From NCBI GenBank assembly GCA_031549085.1, contig JAVBQL010000018.1, positions 117,981 to 181,980 on the forward strand: DNA of 64,000 nt, given 5' to 3'. This DNA comes from JAVBQL01 sp031549085. Lineage in GTDB: Bacteria; Spirochaetota; GWE2-31-10; MWDO01. Of the stretch, positions 1 to 7,516 are shown piece by piece. Made by a program: the position numbers and the translations under genes. The notes beneath the pieces are model-generated. The model did not search any database and was not told the origin of the DNA. It saw only the letters and a list, made by a program, of their open reading frames with translations. How positions within the stretch are numbered: the stretch's first letter is position 1; every line of letters begins with the position of its first letter.

Positions 1-614
1 TAGGTAAGACATTGGGGATGGGAGTTGAAGAGGCAAAGGAGTTTATTTTTAATTATGAGAAAGCCTTGCCTACTCTCTATAAATGGAAAGATCAAGTCAA
101 GAGGTTAGCTAGGAGACAGGGCTATGTTATTTCCCATTTTGGGGTTCCTAGAAGATTGTCTCATTACTATAGACAGGGTATTAAGTTTATGCACTTTGCG
201 GATAGAACTGCCATCAATACTCTTATTCAAGGGTCAGCTGGGGTTGTAATGCGTATTGTTATTGTTAAACTCCGAAGTCTGTTAAAAAAAGATAAATACA
301 AAGACAAAGTCCAATTTATGTCAACTGTTCACGATGAGGTTAATCTTATTGCACATAAATCTGTTCTATTAGAGTTCATAAAAGATTTAGATAATCTAAT
401 GAGAAAAGCGAGCCATCCAGAATGGGTAATTCAATTAGAACCTAGTTTTTCTATTGGTAGAAACTGGGGAGAACTCTTTAAGATAAATATTGCTGATGAC
501 TTTAGCTCTATTGAACCACATAGCGAGGGAGATGTAAATCAAAAAGTTGAAGATATAGTCATAGAAGAGGATTTAACAGAAGCATCTTTTTATGAAGAAG
601 AGGTATTTGCATAA
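1..614 (+). CDS. Phage DNA polymerase, family A (C-terminal part, cut by window edge)
   Basis: This is the palm and fingers end of a DNA polymerase I-type replicative polymerase, probably the enzyme that copies the phage genome. The frame is open to the left edge, so the N-terminal part lies outside the window. The first visible residues (GKTLGMGVEEA) resemble the end of the O helix region. They are followed by a GYVISHFGVPRRL segment matching the family GRxR region, then TLIQGSAG, then motif C as STVHDEV with the catalytic HDE intact. It ends in an acidic tail of about 40 residues. The stop overlaps the start of the next small gene. The family assignment is firm; the replicative role is inferred from the phage context. 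A catalytically degenerate relative lies at 11615-12760. Confidence 0.9.
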   Translation, partial: GKTLGMGVEEAKEFIFNYEKALPTLYKWKDQVKRLARRQGYVISHFGVPRRLSHYYRQGIKFMHFADRTAINTLIQGSAGVVMRIVIVKLRSLLKKDKYKDKVQFMSTVHDEVNLIAHKSVLLEFIKDLDNLMRKASHPEWVIQLEPSFSIGRNWGELFKINIADDFSSIEPHSEGDVNQKVEDIVIEEDLTEASFYEEEVFA

Positions 615-775
615 TGAAGTTATACAAAATAAAAAGATTTATTAAGTATTTTTGCTTAAAGTCAATTGATTACTTGTTTAATGATACTAGACCACTTTGT
701 AGAATGGTCTACAATGCAAAATTGGGATGCTATGGGGATGTTTATTATAAAGGGATCAAGTTCAATAAAGATTAA
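614..775 (+). CDS. Small phage protein, 53 aa, unknown
   Basis: The ATG overlaps the stop of the polymerase gene (TAATG) and has a purine-rich GAAGAAGAGG upstream, so the two are probably translationally coupled. The product is basic, with two Cys (CLKS, GCYG) and many aromatic residues. No family is recognised. The overlap and ribosome site are the main reasons to believe it is real. Confidence 0.55.
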   Translation: MKLYKIKRFIKYFCLKSIDYLFNDTRPLCRMVYNAKLGCYGDVYYKGIKFNKD

Positions 776-787
776 TAGATAATTTTC

Positions 788-804
788 TATAGTATCTTGT
801 CTTA
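788..804 (+). promoter_or_regulatory. Phage promoter-like motif: TATAGT-N5-GTCTTA
   Basis: A -10-like TATAGT is followed after exactly five bases by GTCTTA, 41 bases before the start at 846. The same arrangement occurs upstream of five other genes of this element. No TTGACA-like -35 is seen at normal spacing. Confidence 0.45.
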
Positions 805-845
805 TTTAATCTACAAAAAGGATTTGAAATAAAAAAGGTTGGTTT

Positions 846-1142
846 ATGATTTTTGAAGTAGATACTTTATATAGAATGAGTGTTAGGATTTTCTTTTTTC
901 TAGAAAAAACTGAAGAGCCTTTCGATATGTCTACTGGAGATACATTTAGTAGAAATAATATATCTTATATAGATGTACAGCTTAAAGGGGTTTATGTTTA
1001 CTTTAAAAATGGAGCCATAAAAGGATTTAAGTTTAAGAAAATGACTTATGAAAAGACTTTTTGTGATGCTAAAATACTTATAAAGTTTGAATTAAGTGAA
1101 AGACATTTTAGAAAAGCAAAAGAAATTTTTAGATATAAGTAA
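846..1142 (+). CDS. Hypothetical phage protein, 98 aa
   Basis: A small protein of mixed beta-like N-terminal half and a lysine-rich C-terminal helix (ERHFRKAKEIFRYK). No domain or motif is recognised. It follows the recurrent promoter-like motif at 788-804 and lies in line with the surrounding rightward phage genes. The ribosome site (AAAAAAGGTTGG) is moderate. Confidence 0.6.
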   Translation: MIFEVDTLYRMSVRIFFFLEKTEEPFDMSTGDTFSRNNISYIDVQLKGVYVYFKNGAIKGFKFKKMTYEKTFCDAKILIKFELSERHFRKAKEIFRYK

Positions 1143-1164
1143 GCTATAGGGGGGCTAGTTACTA

Positions 1165-1446
1165 ATGAGTATAGATAATATATCAGTCTATTATTTCTAT
1201 TTAGATAATTGTGATAAGTCCATACTTATGCTTCTTGCTATTAAGAAGTACTACGCTGGCTATTTGGAAGCAATTAATTGTGGAACTAAAGAGGGTTTGG
1301 CAAGAGCCAAAGAGTTTAATAACACAATGGTTCCTACGTGTTTAATTTATGATAAAGCTACGGGTAATCTGCTTTTAAAAGGATTGGAAGCAAAAGAAAC
1401 AGAAGACTTTTTTAAGAAGTTAACAGATAAGCCAACTCAAATCTAA
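1165..1446 (+). CDS. Thioredoxin-like fold protein, single cysteine at the active-site position
   Basis: The 93-residue product reads as a compact thioredoxin or glutaredoxin fold: a first strand (VYYFYLDNCDKS), a helix, a second strand containing NCG, then MVPTCLIYD, which looks like the cis-proline strand, and a C-terminal helix. The usual CxxC is reduced to NCDKS, so at best it would be a monothiol enzyme. Phage thioredoxin-like proteins often serve ribonucleotide reductase or act as structural partners; neither role is shown here. The start has a strong GGGGGG-type ribosome site 10 bases upstream. The fold assignment is by eye and moderate. Confidence 0.55.
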   Translation: MSIDNISVYYFYLDNCDKSILMLLAIKKYYAGYLEAINCGTKEGLARAKEFNNTMVPTCLIYDKATGNLLLKGLEAKETEDFFKKLTDKPTQI

Positions 1447-1454
1447 ATATACCT

Positions 1455-1471
1455 TATAATATTTTGTCTTA
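1455..1471 (+). promoter_or_regulatory. Phage promoter-like motif: TATAAT-N5-GTCTTA
   Basis: A perfect -10 hexamer is followed after five bases by GTCTTA, 29 bases before the start at 1501. It is the best -10 match of the six copies of this motif in the element. Confidence 0.55.
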
Positions 1472-1500
1472 AATACATAGTAATCTTTTAAGGAGTCCTT

Positions 1501-1941
1501 ATGATAGAGAGAGAAGCAAGAATAAAAGCATTTATAGAGAGAAATCCTGTTTTTATGAATAAGTCCACTTATGAGGTAGGGTTACAATTCTATGCTTGTC
1601 CCAAAAAGTTTCTTAATCCCACAAAGGATTTAGAACTGAAGAATTTAGATGCGTTGGTTGATTACTATAATAAAGATAGGGAATCTAAATTGATAGGAGA
1701 CGGGTCTATCATAGAAAAAATATCTACCTTTTTGCAGAGTATAAATTTTGTTTTTGATGGTTATTCCTACACAGATAATTCCATTGTAGTTAGGAGTTTG
1801 TATACAGACCCTGCTAATTTAGAAGATAAGGCACATAGTTTAAATAAGCTGTTTTTTATTAAGAGGGATTTAATGGTAGGGGTAGCAGTAGATAAATTGA
1901 ATCTGTTTGTTCGTTTTGCAATGAAAGATAAAACAAATTAA
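1501..1941 (+). CDS. Hypothetical phage protein, 146 aa
   Basis: No family is recognised. The protein is soluble and charged at the N-terminus (IEREARIKAFIERNP), with one Cys in FYACPKKF and a hydrophobic C-terminal region. The start at 1501 follows AAGGAG by 7 bases and the promoter-like motif at 1455-1471. The adjacent methyltransferase gene starts 20 bases downstream, so they are probably co-transcribed. Confidence 0.65.
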   Translation: MIEREARIKAFIERNPVFMNKSTYEVGLQFYACPKKFLNPTKDLELKNLDALVDYYNKDRESKLIGDGSIIEKISTFLQSINFVFDGYSYTDNSIVVRSLYTDPANLEDKAHSLNKLFFIKRDLMVGVAVDKLNLFVRFAMKDKTN

Positions 1942-1960
1942 GAGATAGGCTGGGTCAGAG

Positions 1961-2831
1961 ATGGAAAATTTTTTAACTTATTATGGCGGCAAGGCTACAA
2001 TGCAAGATCACATCTTGCCTATTATAGATTATACCAAATATCAGTATGTTGAACCTTTTTTCGGGGGGGGGTTCTATTTTCTTTTCAAAAAGCCCACATC
2101 AGCATGAGGTTATAAATGACAAAGACATTAGAGTCTTAAATTTTTACGAGGTTTTAATAAATAATTTTGAAGATTTACAGAAACTAATTTCTGTCTCTTT
2201 ACATAGTGAGCATCTGCATAGTATATCTAGAGCTATATTAAAAAATATAGCAATAGAGAAAAAATCTTGTCAACATGAAGTCACACTAGATAGTTGTCTA
2301 TCTTGTAATATTAATTGTGAGTTAAAAAGGGCGTGGGCTTTTTGGACTCAGATTCATATGAGTTTCTCTGGTCAAATAGGAGCTGGTTTTGGTTTTTCAC
2401 TTAGTAATAAGAGAACACTATCTTTAAAAAATAAGAGGAATAGTTTTCAATCTTGTTATAAAGAACGACTGGAGATGACAGAGATTTTTTGCAGAGATGC
2501 TCTTGATTTAATTAAACTTAAAGATAATGAGGATACTTTTTTCTATTTTGATCCACCCTATTTTCAAGCACATATGGGACATTATGGAGACTACACTAAA
2601 CAAGACTTTATCAGTCTGTTGGAGGTGTGTAGTAGTTTAAATGGTAGTTTTCTCTTGAGTAGTTATGACAGTGATATTTTGCAGGAGTTCGTAAAAAAGA
2701 ATGGCTGGCAACAAAAAATTATAGAGTTAAGCTTAACTGCTCAAAAGAAGGCAAATGGAGAGATTAGAGAAAGACGTTTTGAAAGTTTAGTGTTTAACTA
2801 TAATCCATTATTAGAGATGTGGGATTGCTAG
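1961..2831 (+). pseudogene. DNA adenine methyltransferase (D12/Dam class), frame broken at a G9 tract
   Basis: An N6-adenine methyltransferase of the Dam-like D12 class. Frame one starts with ATG at 1961 and encodes LTYYGGKATMQDHILPII followed by YVEPFFGGG, the SAM-binding motif I. At 2063-2071 a run of nine G forces a change of frame. With eight G the reading continues as GGGSIFFSKSP and runs to 2831 for about 289 residues, including the catalytic FDPPYF motif near the middle and a Cys-rich stretch (SCQHEVTLDSCLSC) that could bind zinc. As written the gene is off, unless translation restarts at 2046. The tract may be a phase-variable switch, a true mutation or a base-calling error. The enzyme probably protects phage DNA or marks it. 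Confidence 0.8.
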
Positions 2832-2837
2832 TTATGA

Positions 2838-2925
2838 TTACAATTTGTAAACGAACTGCAAACAAATCGTAAACAAATTGAAAATTTATCTTGACAGAAA
2901 ACCAAATGCAAGTTAAAGTCTTTAC
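2838..2925 (+). promoter_or_regulatory. Phage promoter P1 with 11-bp phased upstream repeats
   Basis: TTGACA (2891-2896) is spaced 17 bases from TAAAGT (2914-2919). Directly upstream lie successive units of the type TCGTAAACAAA repeated at about 11-bp steps (about 2843-2886), one helical turn apart, as expected for tandem binding of one protein on one face of the DNA. Nearly the same block recurs at 11165-11260, and a looser version at 14565-14635. Confidence 0.7.
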
Positions 2926-2952
2926 ATCTTGTATAATTTAAGGGGTATTAGA

Positions 2953-3432
2953 ATGACTATAGTTGAAAAAAGAACTAATTTTAGATGTATAGTATTTAAT
3001 TATTTTAAACAAAATGATGAACTTGTAAAAACAATAGAAGAAAGCATAATGGTGGAGTTCACAAATGAAGAAACTTATGAGGCATTTGATCATGCTTGGG
3101 ACTGGGCTAACTTCATTGTTGAAAACAAAATGGATTTTCTTACAGAAGAATATTGTAATCTCTTTATTAAAGAGCATGAAGGCTTAGTTGAATGTTTTAA
3201 AATGGATTTTAAAAATGATACTGGTAGTGACTTTAGTTTTTTTAATAGCTTAATTTTAACAACTTCTATATTTACTATGTATATTCAACGATGGCTAGAA
3301 AGTACAATTTCTCAAATACTGGAATCTGATTATGCCAAAAGTAAGGGGCTTCTTTGGGTATTAAATTCAGTGATAAAAAATTATGATTTTACCAATAATT
3401 ATGATCTTGGAAATATCTTTGATTTAGACTAA
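2953..3432 (+). CDS. Hypothetical phage protein, 159 aa
   Basis: An acidic helical protein with no recognised family. A longer frame from 2929 exists, but the ATG at 2953 is better placed after AAGGGG. It is the first gene after promoter P1. Aromatic and acidic residues dominate (FDHAWDWANFIVENKMDF). No membrane segment or metal motif is visible. Confidence 0.65.
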   Translation: MTIVEKRTNFRCIVFNYFKQNDELVKTIEESIMVEFTNEETYEAFDHAWDWANFIVENKMDFLTEEYCNLFIKEHEGLVECFKMDFKNDTGSDFSFFNSLILTTSIFTMYIQRWLESTISQILESDYAKSKGLLWVLNSVIKNYDFTNNYDLGNIFDLD

Positions 3433-3446
3433 TAGGAGGTACAATT

Positions 3447-3584
3447 ATGGGTGATATATGGAATGAAGTAATGGGTTATTTTGATATTGATGCTACTATT
3501 AGAAAGCAAGAAGCAATATTAAGTGTTTTAAACGAGCTGAATGAGATTCTTGAAGAGGATGAGAAGCAATCAGATTTAAACTAA
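3447..3584 (+). CDS. Small acidic phage protein, 45 aa
   Basis: Begins 7 bases after a strong AGGAGG, 14 bases after the previous stop. The sequence is an acidic amphipathic helix (LNELNEILEEDEKQ), which could mediate protein binding; no function is known. It ends at the left edge of an intrinsic terminator, so it is the last gene of the P1 unit. Confidence 0.65.
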   Translation: MGDIWNEVMGYFDIDATIRKQEAILSVLNELNEILEEDEKQSDLN

Positions 3585-3610
3585 ACCACTCTTTTGAGTG
3601 GTTTTTTATT
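3584..3610 (+). terminator. Intrinsic terminator
   Basis: A stem of CCACTC and GAGTGG with a four-base loop is followed by six T. The same terminator with its flanks recurs at 11518-11545. Confidence 0.85.
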
Positions 3611-3613
3611 ATA

Positions 3614-3646
3614 AAAACAGACAGACTTCTAAAAGTTAGTGTCTTA
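3614..3646 (+). promoter_or_regulatory. Phage promoter-like motif: TAAAAG-N5-GTCTTA
   Basis: TAAAAG (3630-3635), five bases, then GTCTTA (3641-3646). Upstream AGACAGACTTC is shared with the copies at 3878 and 11564. GACA and TGTC, and ACTT and AAGT, also form nested inverted arms that could be an operator. Confidence 0.45.
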
Positions 3647-3681
3647 TTTAAGTAACAATGATTTACTATTAAGGAGTATCT

Positions 3682-3846
3682 ATGTGTATGAAACAAGAAG
3701 AATTTAATCTAAACACTGATTTTAATGGTGTATCTTATAATTTAAAAGATGAGAATGGTAATGAACTTACACTGAAGCAATGGATAGAGTTATTGTATTT
3801 TGCCTACCATTTTGTACCATCTGCTTTTGACAGAGCTAGGCAGTAA
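3682..3846 (+). CDS. Small phage protein, 54 aa
   Basis: Starts after TAAGGAG and 36 bases downstream of the motif copy that ends at 3646. It contains two methionines at the start (MCMKQEEF), then a polar N-terminal half and a more hydrophobic half (LKQWIELLYFAYHF). No family is recognised. It is supported by ribosome site, promoter-like motif and position. Confidence 0.55.
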   Translation: MCMKQEEFNLNTDFNGVSYNLKDENGNELTLKQWIELLYFAYHFVPSAFDRARQ

Positions 3847-3877
3847 GGACGGGTTTGTCAATAAGTAGACAAACTTC

Positions 3878-3894
3878 TAAAAGATGATGTCTCA
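3878..3894 (+). promoter_or_regulatory. Phage promoter-like motif: TAAAAG-N5-GTCTCA
   Basis: Third copy close to the consensus, with AGACAAACTTC upstream, 32 bases before the gene at 3926. Confidence 0.45.
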
Positions 3895-3925
3895 TTAAGT
3901 AATAAATAATTTTAAGGGGTATAAT

Positions 3926-4690
3926 ATGTCAGATGAAGTTAAGGTAGATAAAAAAGAGATAGTTTTGCGTGTTCTTAACACTGGTAAAGAGACAGCTAGA
4001 GTAAAGCTTTCAAGTGGCAACGATGTTTTGGTTCCAAAAAGACTAGCTGTAGATTTAATAGGTAAGGAACTTCCAGCAGAGTACTACAAGGATATTCGTA
4101 TCACTGGTAAAGGTCGCAAGGGAGGTAAGAATTTGGAGGATAAAACTTATGCACATGAGCAGGTGGATAAGCCTAAGAAAAAAACTCTTACAGAGGTAAT
4201 CAATGAAGTGTTAAACTCCAACTTTGAAGAGGTTAACAAAAATATTTCACAACTTCTTACTCAAAATGAGTTGAAGATACGGGTTGCTACTGCTACAGGC
4301 AGAGATTTAACAGATTTTGCAAAATCTGGACTTTTTGGTCAGGAGCGATCAAAATTTGTAAAAGCAAATAGAGGCAGTAAGACCACCAATATGCCTGCTA
4401 ATGAAATATCTGATAATGTAAAAAATAAAAACAAGACAATTTCAAAAGTTGTTGCAGGTGGTGTTTCAGAAGCTGTCCCTAGTAATCCTACAGAGGTTAC
4501 AGAAGAAGTAACGTCTTTATCAGATGAGGTACAAGCTGTTAGTGAGTCAACACCTACGTCGGATTTCTTGTCTATTATTGAAGAGACAGATACAGAGATT
4601 AAGGAACAGCCTTTTGAAAATACGCCATTTAAAACTAATGAACAAAAGTCAGAGGTTGGTCGTATTAATACTAATAGTTGGAATGTGTAG
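3926..4690 (+). CDS. Hypothetical phage protein, 254 aa, basic core and acidic tail
   Basis: No family is recognised. Residues 1-65 look like a small beta-rich domain (VLRVLNTGKETARVKL then VLVPKRLAVDLIGKELP). A very basic, glycine-rich stretch follows (GKGRKGGKN). The last 90 residues are low-complexity, rich in E, S, T and V. A basic core with an acidic disordered tail recalls phage single-strand DNA-binding or scaffolding proteins, but nothing identifies either. Its own promoter-like motif and a TTAAGGGG ribosome site support the start. Confidence 0.65.
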   Translation: MSDEVKVDKKEIVLRVLNTGKETARVKLSSGNDVLVPKRLAVDLIGKELPAEYYKDIRITGKGRKGGKNLEDKTYAHEQVDKPKKKTLTEVINEVLNSNFEEVNKNISQLLTQNELKIRVATATGRDLTDFAKSGLFGQERSKFVKANRGSKTTNMPANEISDNVKNKNKTISKVVAGGVSEAVPSNPTEVTEEVTSLSDEVQAVSESTPTSDFLSIIEETDTEIKEQPFENTPFKTNEQKSEVGRINTNSWNV

Positions 4691-4730
4691 TGGTTTAAAA
4701 TGGTTATAGAATAGATTTTAAGGAGAGCTT

Positions 4731-5354
4731 ATGAAAATTATAAAACCAAGCATTGAGGTTTTAACTAAAATAGATGGTGATGAGTTTCTGAAAGATTTAG
4801 AGATGGCAGGCAGAGTTTGTTATAAGAGTGAAGACAAAATAACAACCGATTCTGCAAAAACCTTTGTACACTCTATTATAAAAAGTGGACACGAAAGTGT
4901 CATAGAACATAAAAGTATATCTGTTAAAATAGTTTGTGATAGAGGGGTCTCTCATGAGTTAGTAAGACATAGAATTGCCTCTTTCAGTCAAGAATCAACA
5001 AGATATTGTAATTATGGTAAAGATAAGTTTGAAAATAGCCTTACTTTTATAAAACCCTGTTTTTGGGAAGAAGATGGGGTTGAGTATAGAAAATGGTATG
5101 CGGCTCTTCAAGTGTGTGAAAATGCCTATTTGGAACTTATTCAATGTGGTGCTTCTCCTCAAGAGGCTAGAAGTGTACTTCCTAATAGCTTAAAAACTGA
5201 AGTTATTATGACAGCTAATTTAAGAGAATGGAGACATTTTTTCAAATTAAGGACTTCTGAAAAAGCACATCCACAAATGAGAGAGGTTGCAATAGCTATT
5301 CTTAATGAGTTTAAAGAGTTATTACCTGTTGTTTTTGATGATGTCGCTTATTAG
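4731..5354 (+). CDS. thyX: Flavin-dependent thymidylate synthase ThyX
   Basis: Makes dTMP from dUMP using methylene-tetrahydrofolate and FADH2. The diagnostic ThyX motif is complete: RHRIASFSQESTRY near residues 83-96, preceded by SVIEHKSISVKI. The C-terminal NLREWRHFFKLR carries the second dUMP and FAD contact region. At 207 residues it is close to the usual family length. The start follows AAGGAG by 7 bases. In a phage it would supply thymidine nucleotides for replication and fits with the neighbouring nucleotide-pool genes. Confidence 0.95.
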   Translation: MKIIKPSIEVLTKIDGDEFLKDLEMAGRVCYKSEDKITTDSAKTFVHSIIKSGHESVIEHKSISVKIVCDRGVSHELVRHRIASFSQESTRYCNYGKDKFENSLTFIKPCFWEEDGVEYRKWYAALQVCENAYLELIQCGASPQEARSVLPNSLKTEVIMTANLREWRHFFKLRTSEKAHPQMREVAIAILNEFKELLPVVFDDVAY

Positions 5355-5364
5355 GTGAGGGTTT

Positions 5365-5628
5365 ATGGAAAAGCTCATTTTTAAAATAACTTTTTATAGT
5401 TTATGTATGCTTATTCATGAAGGATTACTAGATAACTTGCTTTATAAACTCTATGATTTAAAGTCGCAAAAGGGTAATGAATTAATTATACGGGTAGAAG
5501 AGTATAAAAACACAGAGGATTATACTTATAATTCCTTTTGGGAAATGGCACATAAATTAAAAGAAGAGTATGAGGTTAGGGGACTTGATTTTATTGCAAG
5601 AAGTTTTGTGTTAAGTAAGAAAATATGA
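5365..5628 (+). CDS. Hypothetical phage protein, 87 aa
   Basis: Starts 10 bases after thyX with GGTGAGGG as ribosome site, so it belongs to the same transcript. The N-terminal third is fairly hydrophobic (LIFKITFYSLCMLIHEGLL), not clearly a membrane segment; the rest is charged. No family is recognised. Confidence 0.55.
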   Translation: MEKLIFKITFYSLCMLIHEGLLDNLLYKLYDLKSQKGNELIIRVEEYKNTEDYTYNSFWEMAHKLKEEYEVRGLDFIARSFVLSKKI

Positions 5629-5639
5629 GGGTAATATAC

Positions 5640-5834
5640 ATGGAGATTTATAAAAAATTAAATGCTTTAAGATTAGAAGTTGATGGGCTTATTGTAGATG
5701 ATATCAAAATATCAGTTGACGAATTGGTAAAAGAAAATGAACGGTTAAAGAAAAATATTGAAGATATAAAAAGTCACACTGGTAATTGTAAGTGTGGTTA
5801 TTGTGGTGTTAGAGAAGTGTTAGAAAAGATATAA
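5640..5834 (+). CDS. Small phage protein with a zinc-knuckle-like CxC/CxxC motif, 64 aa
   Basis: A short coiled-coil-like stretch (VDELVKENERLKKNIEDI) is followed by HTGNCKCGYCGVREV, which could bind zinc. The ATG at 5640 follows GAGGGTAA. An in-frame ATG at 5625 overlaps the previous stop and would add five residues. A helix followed by a small metal site suggests a protein-binding or DNA-binding accessory; the function is unknown. Confidence 0.55.
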   Translation: MEIYKKLNALRLEVDGLIVDDIKISVDELVKENERLKKNIEDIKSHTGNCKCGYCGVREVLEKI

Positions 5835-5847
5835 AGAGGAATTATAA

Positions 5848-6183
5848 ATGACACTAGAAGAGATATTTGTGTTAGTTAAAAAAGAGAGAGAACGACAAAA
5901 TGAGAAGTGGGGATATCCACAAAATAATTCTTATATCGAGTTTAGCTCTTATCTATGTGAAGAAGTTGGAGAGGTAGTAAAAGAGCTAAACGAACTTCAT
6001 AATTTTACTAGCAAAGCAAATATAGAGAAACTCACAGCAGAACTTATACAAGTTATGGCATTGGCTGGCTCTATCATAGAACACATACCTTATACAAATG
6101 ATGAGTATAGAAAGTTTTATGGAGATAGGTATATTGAGTTTGAAAAGAATGTTTTGAATAGGAGAAGTGATGAGCGAAATTAA
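5848..6183 (+). CDS. MazG-like nucleotide pyrophosphohydrolase
   Basis: An all-helical 111-residue protein with the features of the MazG-like/DUF550 group: an ERERQNEKWG opening, EEVGEVVKELNE, which supplies the paired acidic metal ligands, and KLTAELIQVMALA in the next helix. Members hydrolyse dNTPs or NTPs to monophosphates and pyrophosphate. Together with ThyX and the protein at 9660 it points to phage control of the nucleotide pool. Substrate specificity cannot be read from the sequence. Its end overlaps the next gene by 14 bases. Confidence 0.75.
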   Translation: MTLEEIFVLVKKERERQNEKWGYPQNNSYIEFSSYLCEEVGEVVKELNELHNFTSKANIEKLTAELIQVMALAGSIIEHIPYTNDEYRKFYGDRYIEFEKNVLNRRSDERN

Positions 6184-6523
6184 AGATTTAATAGTGCTTA
6201 TTGTAATAACAATACTCGCTTACCAAAGTTTTATGTTGTTTATTTTTCTTTTATTCAAGCAAGATGCAGAGAAATCATTTTTAATTACTGTGGGGTTGCC
6301 TTTTTGGTCAACACACTTCTTTTTTGGTTTTTTGAGAATACTTTTACATCCTATTTTTCATAAAATTAGCTGTAATATTTGCAATAAATGTATATTTAAT
6401 CCGTCACCTGAGAGATGGTCTAAACAATGCAATCGTGGATTATATACTTCTAAAGATAGCTATAATCCTAGAGCTGCTTTATATCCTATTAAAAAACCTT
6501 GTTTTAAAAATAGGGAGTTATAA
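6170..6523 (+). CDS. Hypothetical membrane protein with cysteine cluster
   Basis: Two hydrophobic segments (residues about 5-30 and 38-60) are followed by a C-terminal soluble part with seven Cys, including ISCNICNKCIF, which could bind metal. The ATG at 6170 follows AGGAGAAGTG and lies inside the previous gene, so the two are probably coupled. No family is recognised. It is an inner-membrane protein by composition. Confidence 0.55.
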   Translation: MSEIKDLIVLIVITILAYQSFMLFIFLLFKQDAEKSFLITVGLPFWSTHFFFGFLRILLHPIFHKISCNICNKCIFNPSPERWSKQCNRGLYTSKDSYNPRAALYPIKKPCFKNREL

Positions 6524-6526
6524 AAA

Positions 6527-6649
6527 ATGATATCAAGTGTACTCTGTCTTTTGGGCGGTTTTTTATTATTCATTGGATTTGTAAGGTATAGAAGTTATAA
6601 AAACTATATTACAAAGAAAAAGAAATCACAGAGAAAAGAGGATAGATAA
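6527..6649 (+). CDS. Small single-span membrane protein, 40 aa
   Basis: One hydrophobic segment (VLCLLGGFLLFIGFV) is followed by a strongly basic tail (KNYITKKKKSQRKEDR). It starts 3 bases after the previous stop with AGGGAG upstream. Size and layout are like small phage membrane proteins, but no specific role can be assigned. Confidence 0.5.
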   Translation: MISSVLCLLGGFLLFIGFVRYRSYKNYITKKKKSQRKEDR

Positions 6650-6679
6650 GACTTTTAGTAAATCTTTAAGGAGCTTTAT

Positions 6680-6958
6680 ATGAATAAATGGAAAACTTAT
6701 ATTCCAAAAGACCAACAACTTTTTTGCATACAATATACAGGAGATAATCTGGATATAATTGTTAAAGAATTAGTAAAACATGATCTTTACATTGAAAAAT
6801 CAAGAAATATTGAAGATAGAAGTTTTAATATACTTGATGGAATCTTAAAACTTCATGTAAACATATCTGATTGGATTATAGAGCATGATTATAACAATTT
6901 TGAAGTTATAAATGACAACAACTTTAAAGAAAGATATTTAGAGACAAATAAGGAATAG
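6680..6958 (+). CDS. Hypothetical phage protein, 92 aa
   Basis: Starts after TTTAAGGAGC, a strong ribosome site. The protein is polar and acidic with the segment QLFCIQYTGDNLDIIVKEL, reminiscent of small phage proteins that carry an alpha/beta fold, but no family is recognised. It sits 17 bases before the yopX-like gene. Confidence 0.6.
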   Translation: MNKWKTYIPKDQQLFCIQYTGDNLDIIVKELVKHDLYIEKSRNIEDRSFNILDGILKLHVNISDWIIEHDYNNFEVINDNNFKERYLETNKE

Positions 6959-6975
6959 TTAAAGGAGGATGAATA

Positions 6976-7486
6976 ATGGTAAGTGATAGATTGTTAGTTA
7001 AAGCTAAGATGTTTAAAAAAGAAGGTGTGAAGTGTTTTTATTATATAAATGATAAAAGGATACAAGTTCAAGGCTGGCTTACTGGTTATTTAGCCACTCC
7101 TAATAAAATAAATGCTATTTTGCCATCTGAAGACCAAGATGGTTTTGGTCAAGGTACATATCAATACACAATATTAGAAAACACAATTTGTCAATGCAGT
7201 GGCAAAAGAGATTTAAATAATATTCCTATTTTTACAAATGATAGAATAGAGATAGAGTTTGAGTACGATATTGGCGATTCAGACTTTCCTAAAGATATAA
7301 CATATGCTGCAACAGGAGTTGTTATTTTTGATGAAAAAGAACTTTACTTTTAAAGTAAAGTTTGATGATCCCGAGTCTGAAGAAGAGGAGTATATGCCTT
7401 TAGCTGAATATTATTTAAGTTATGCAGATGTTATTGACTGTAAAGTTATAGGCAATATTTTTGATAATACAGAATTACCTGATTAA
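6976..7486 (+). pseudogene. YopX-family phage protein, split by a frameshift
   Basis: The N-terminal frame (6976-7353) carries the YopX pattern CQCSGKRDLNNIPIFTNDRIE, equivalent to the family segment on gaining a new element and its domain entry. The matching C-terminus, DVIDCKVIGNIFDNTEL, lies in a second frame ending at 7486. Removing one A from the run of five at about 7332-7336 joins the two into FDEKNFTFKVKFDD and restores a typical YopX of about 169 residues. YopX proteins are common in phages and their function is unknown. The break may be decay, a sequencing slip, or a rarely used +1 shift. Confidence 0.75.
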
Positions 7487-7516
7487 GAGTTTTAAAAATT
7501 ACACTGGAGTGAAATA

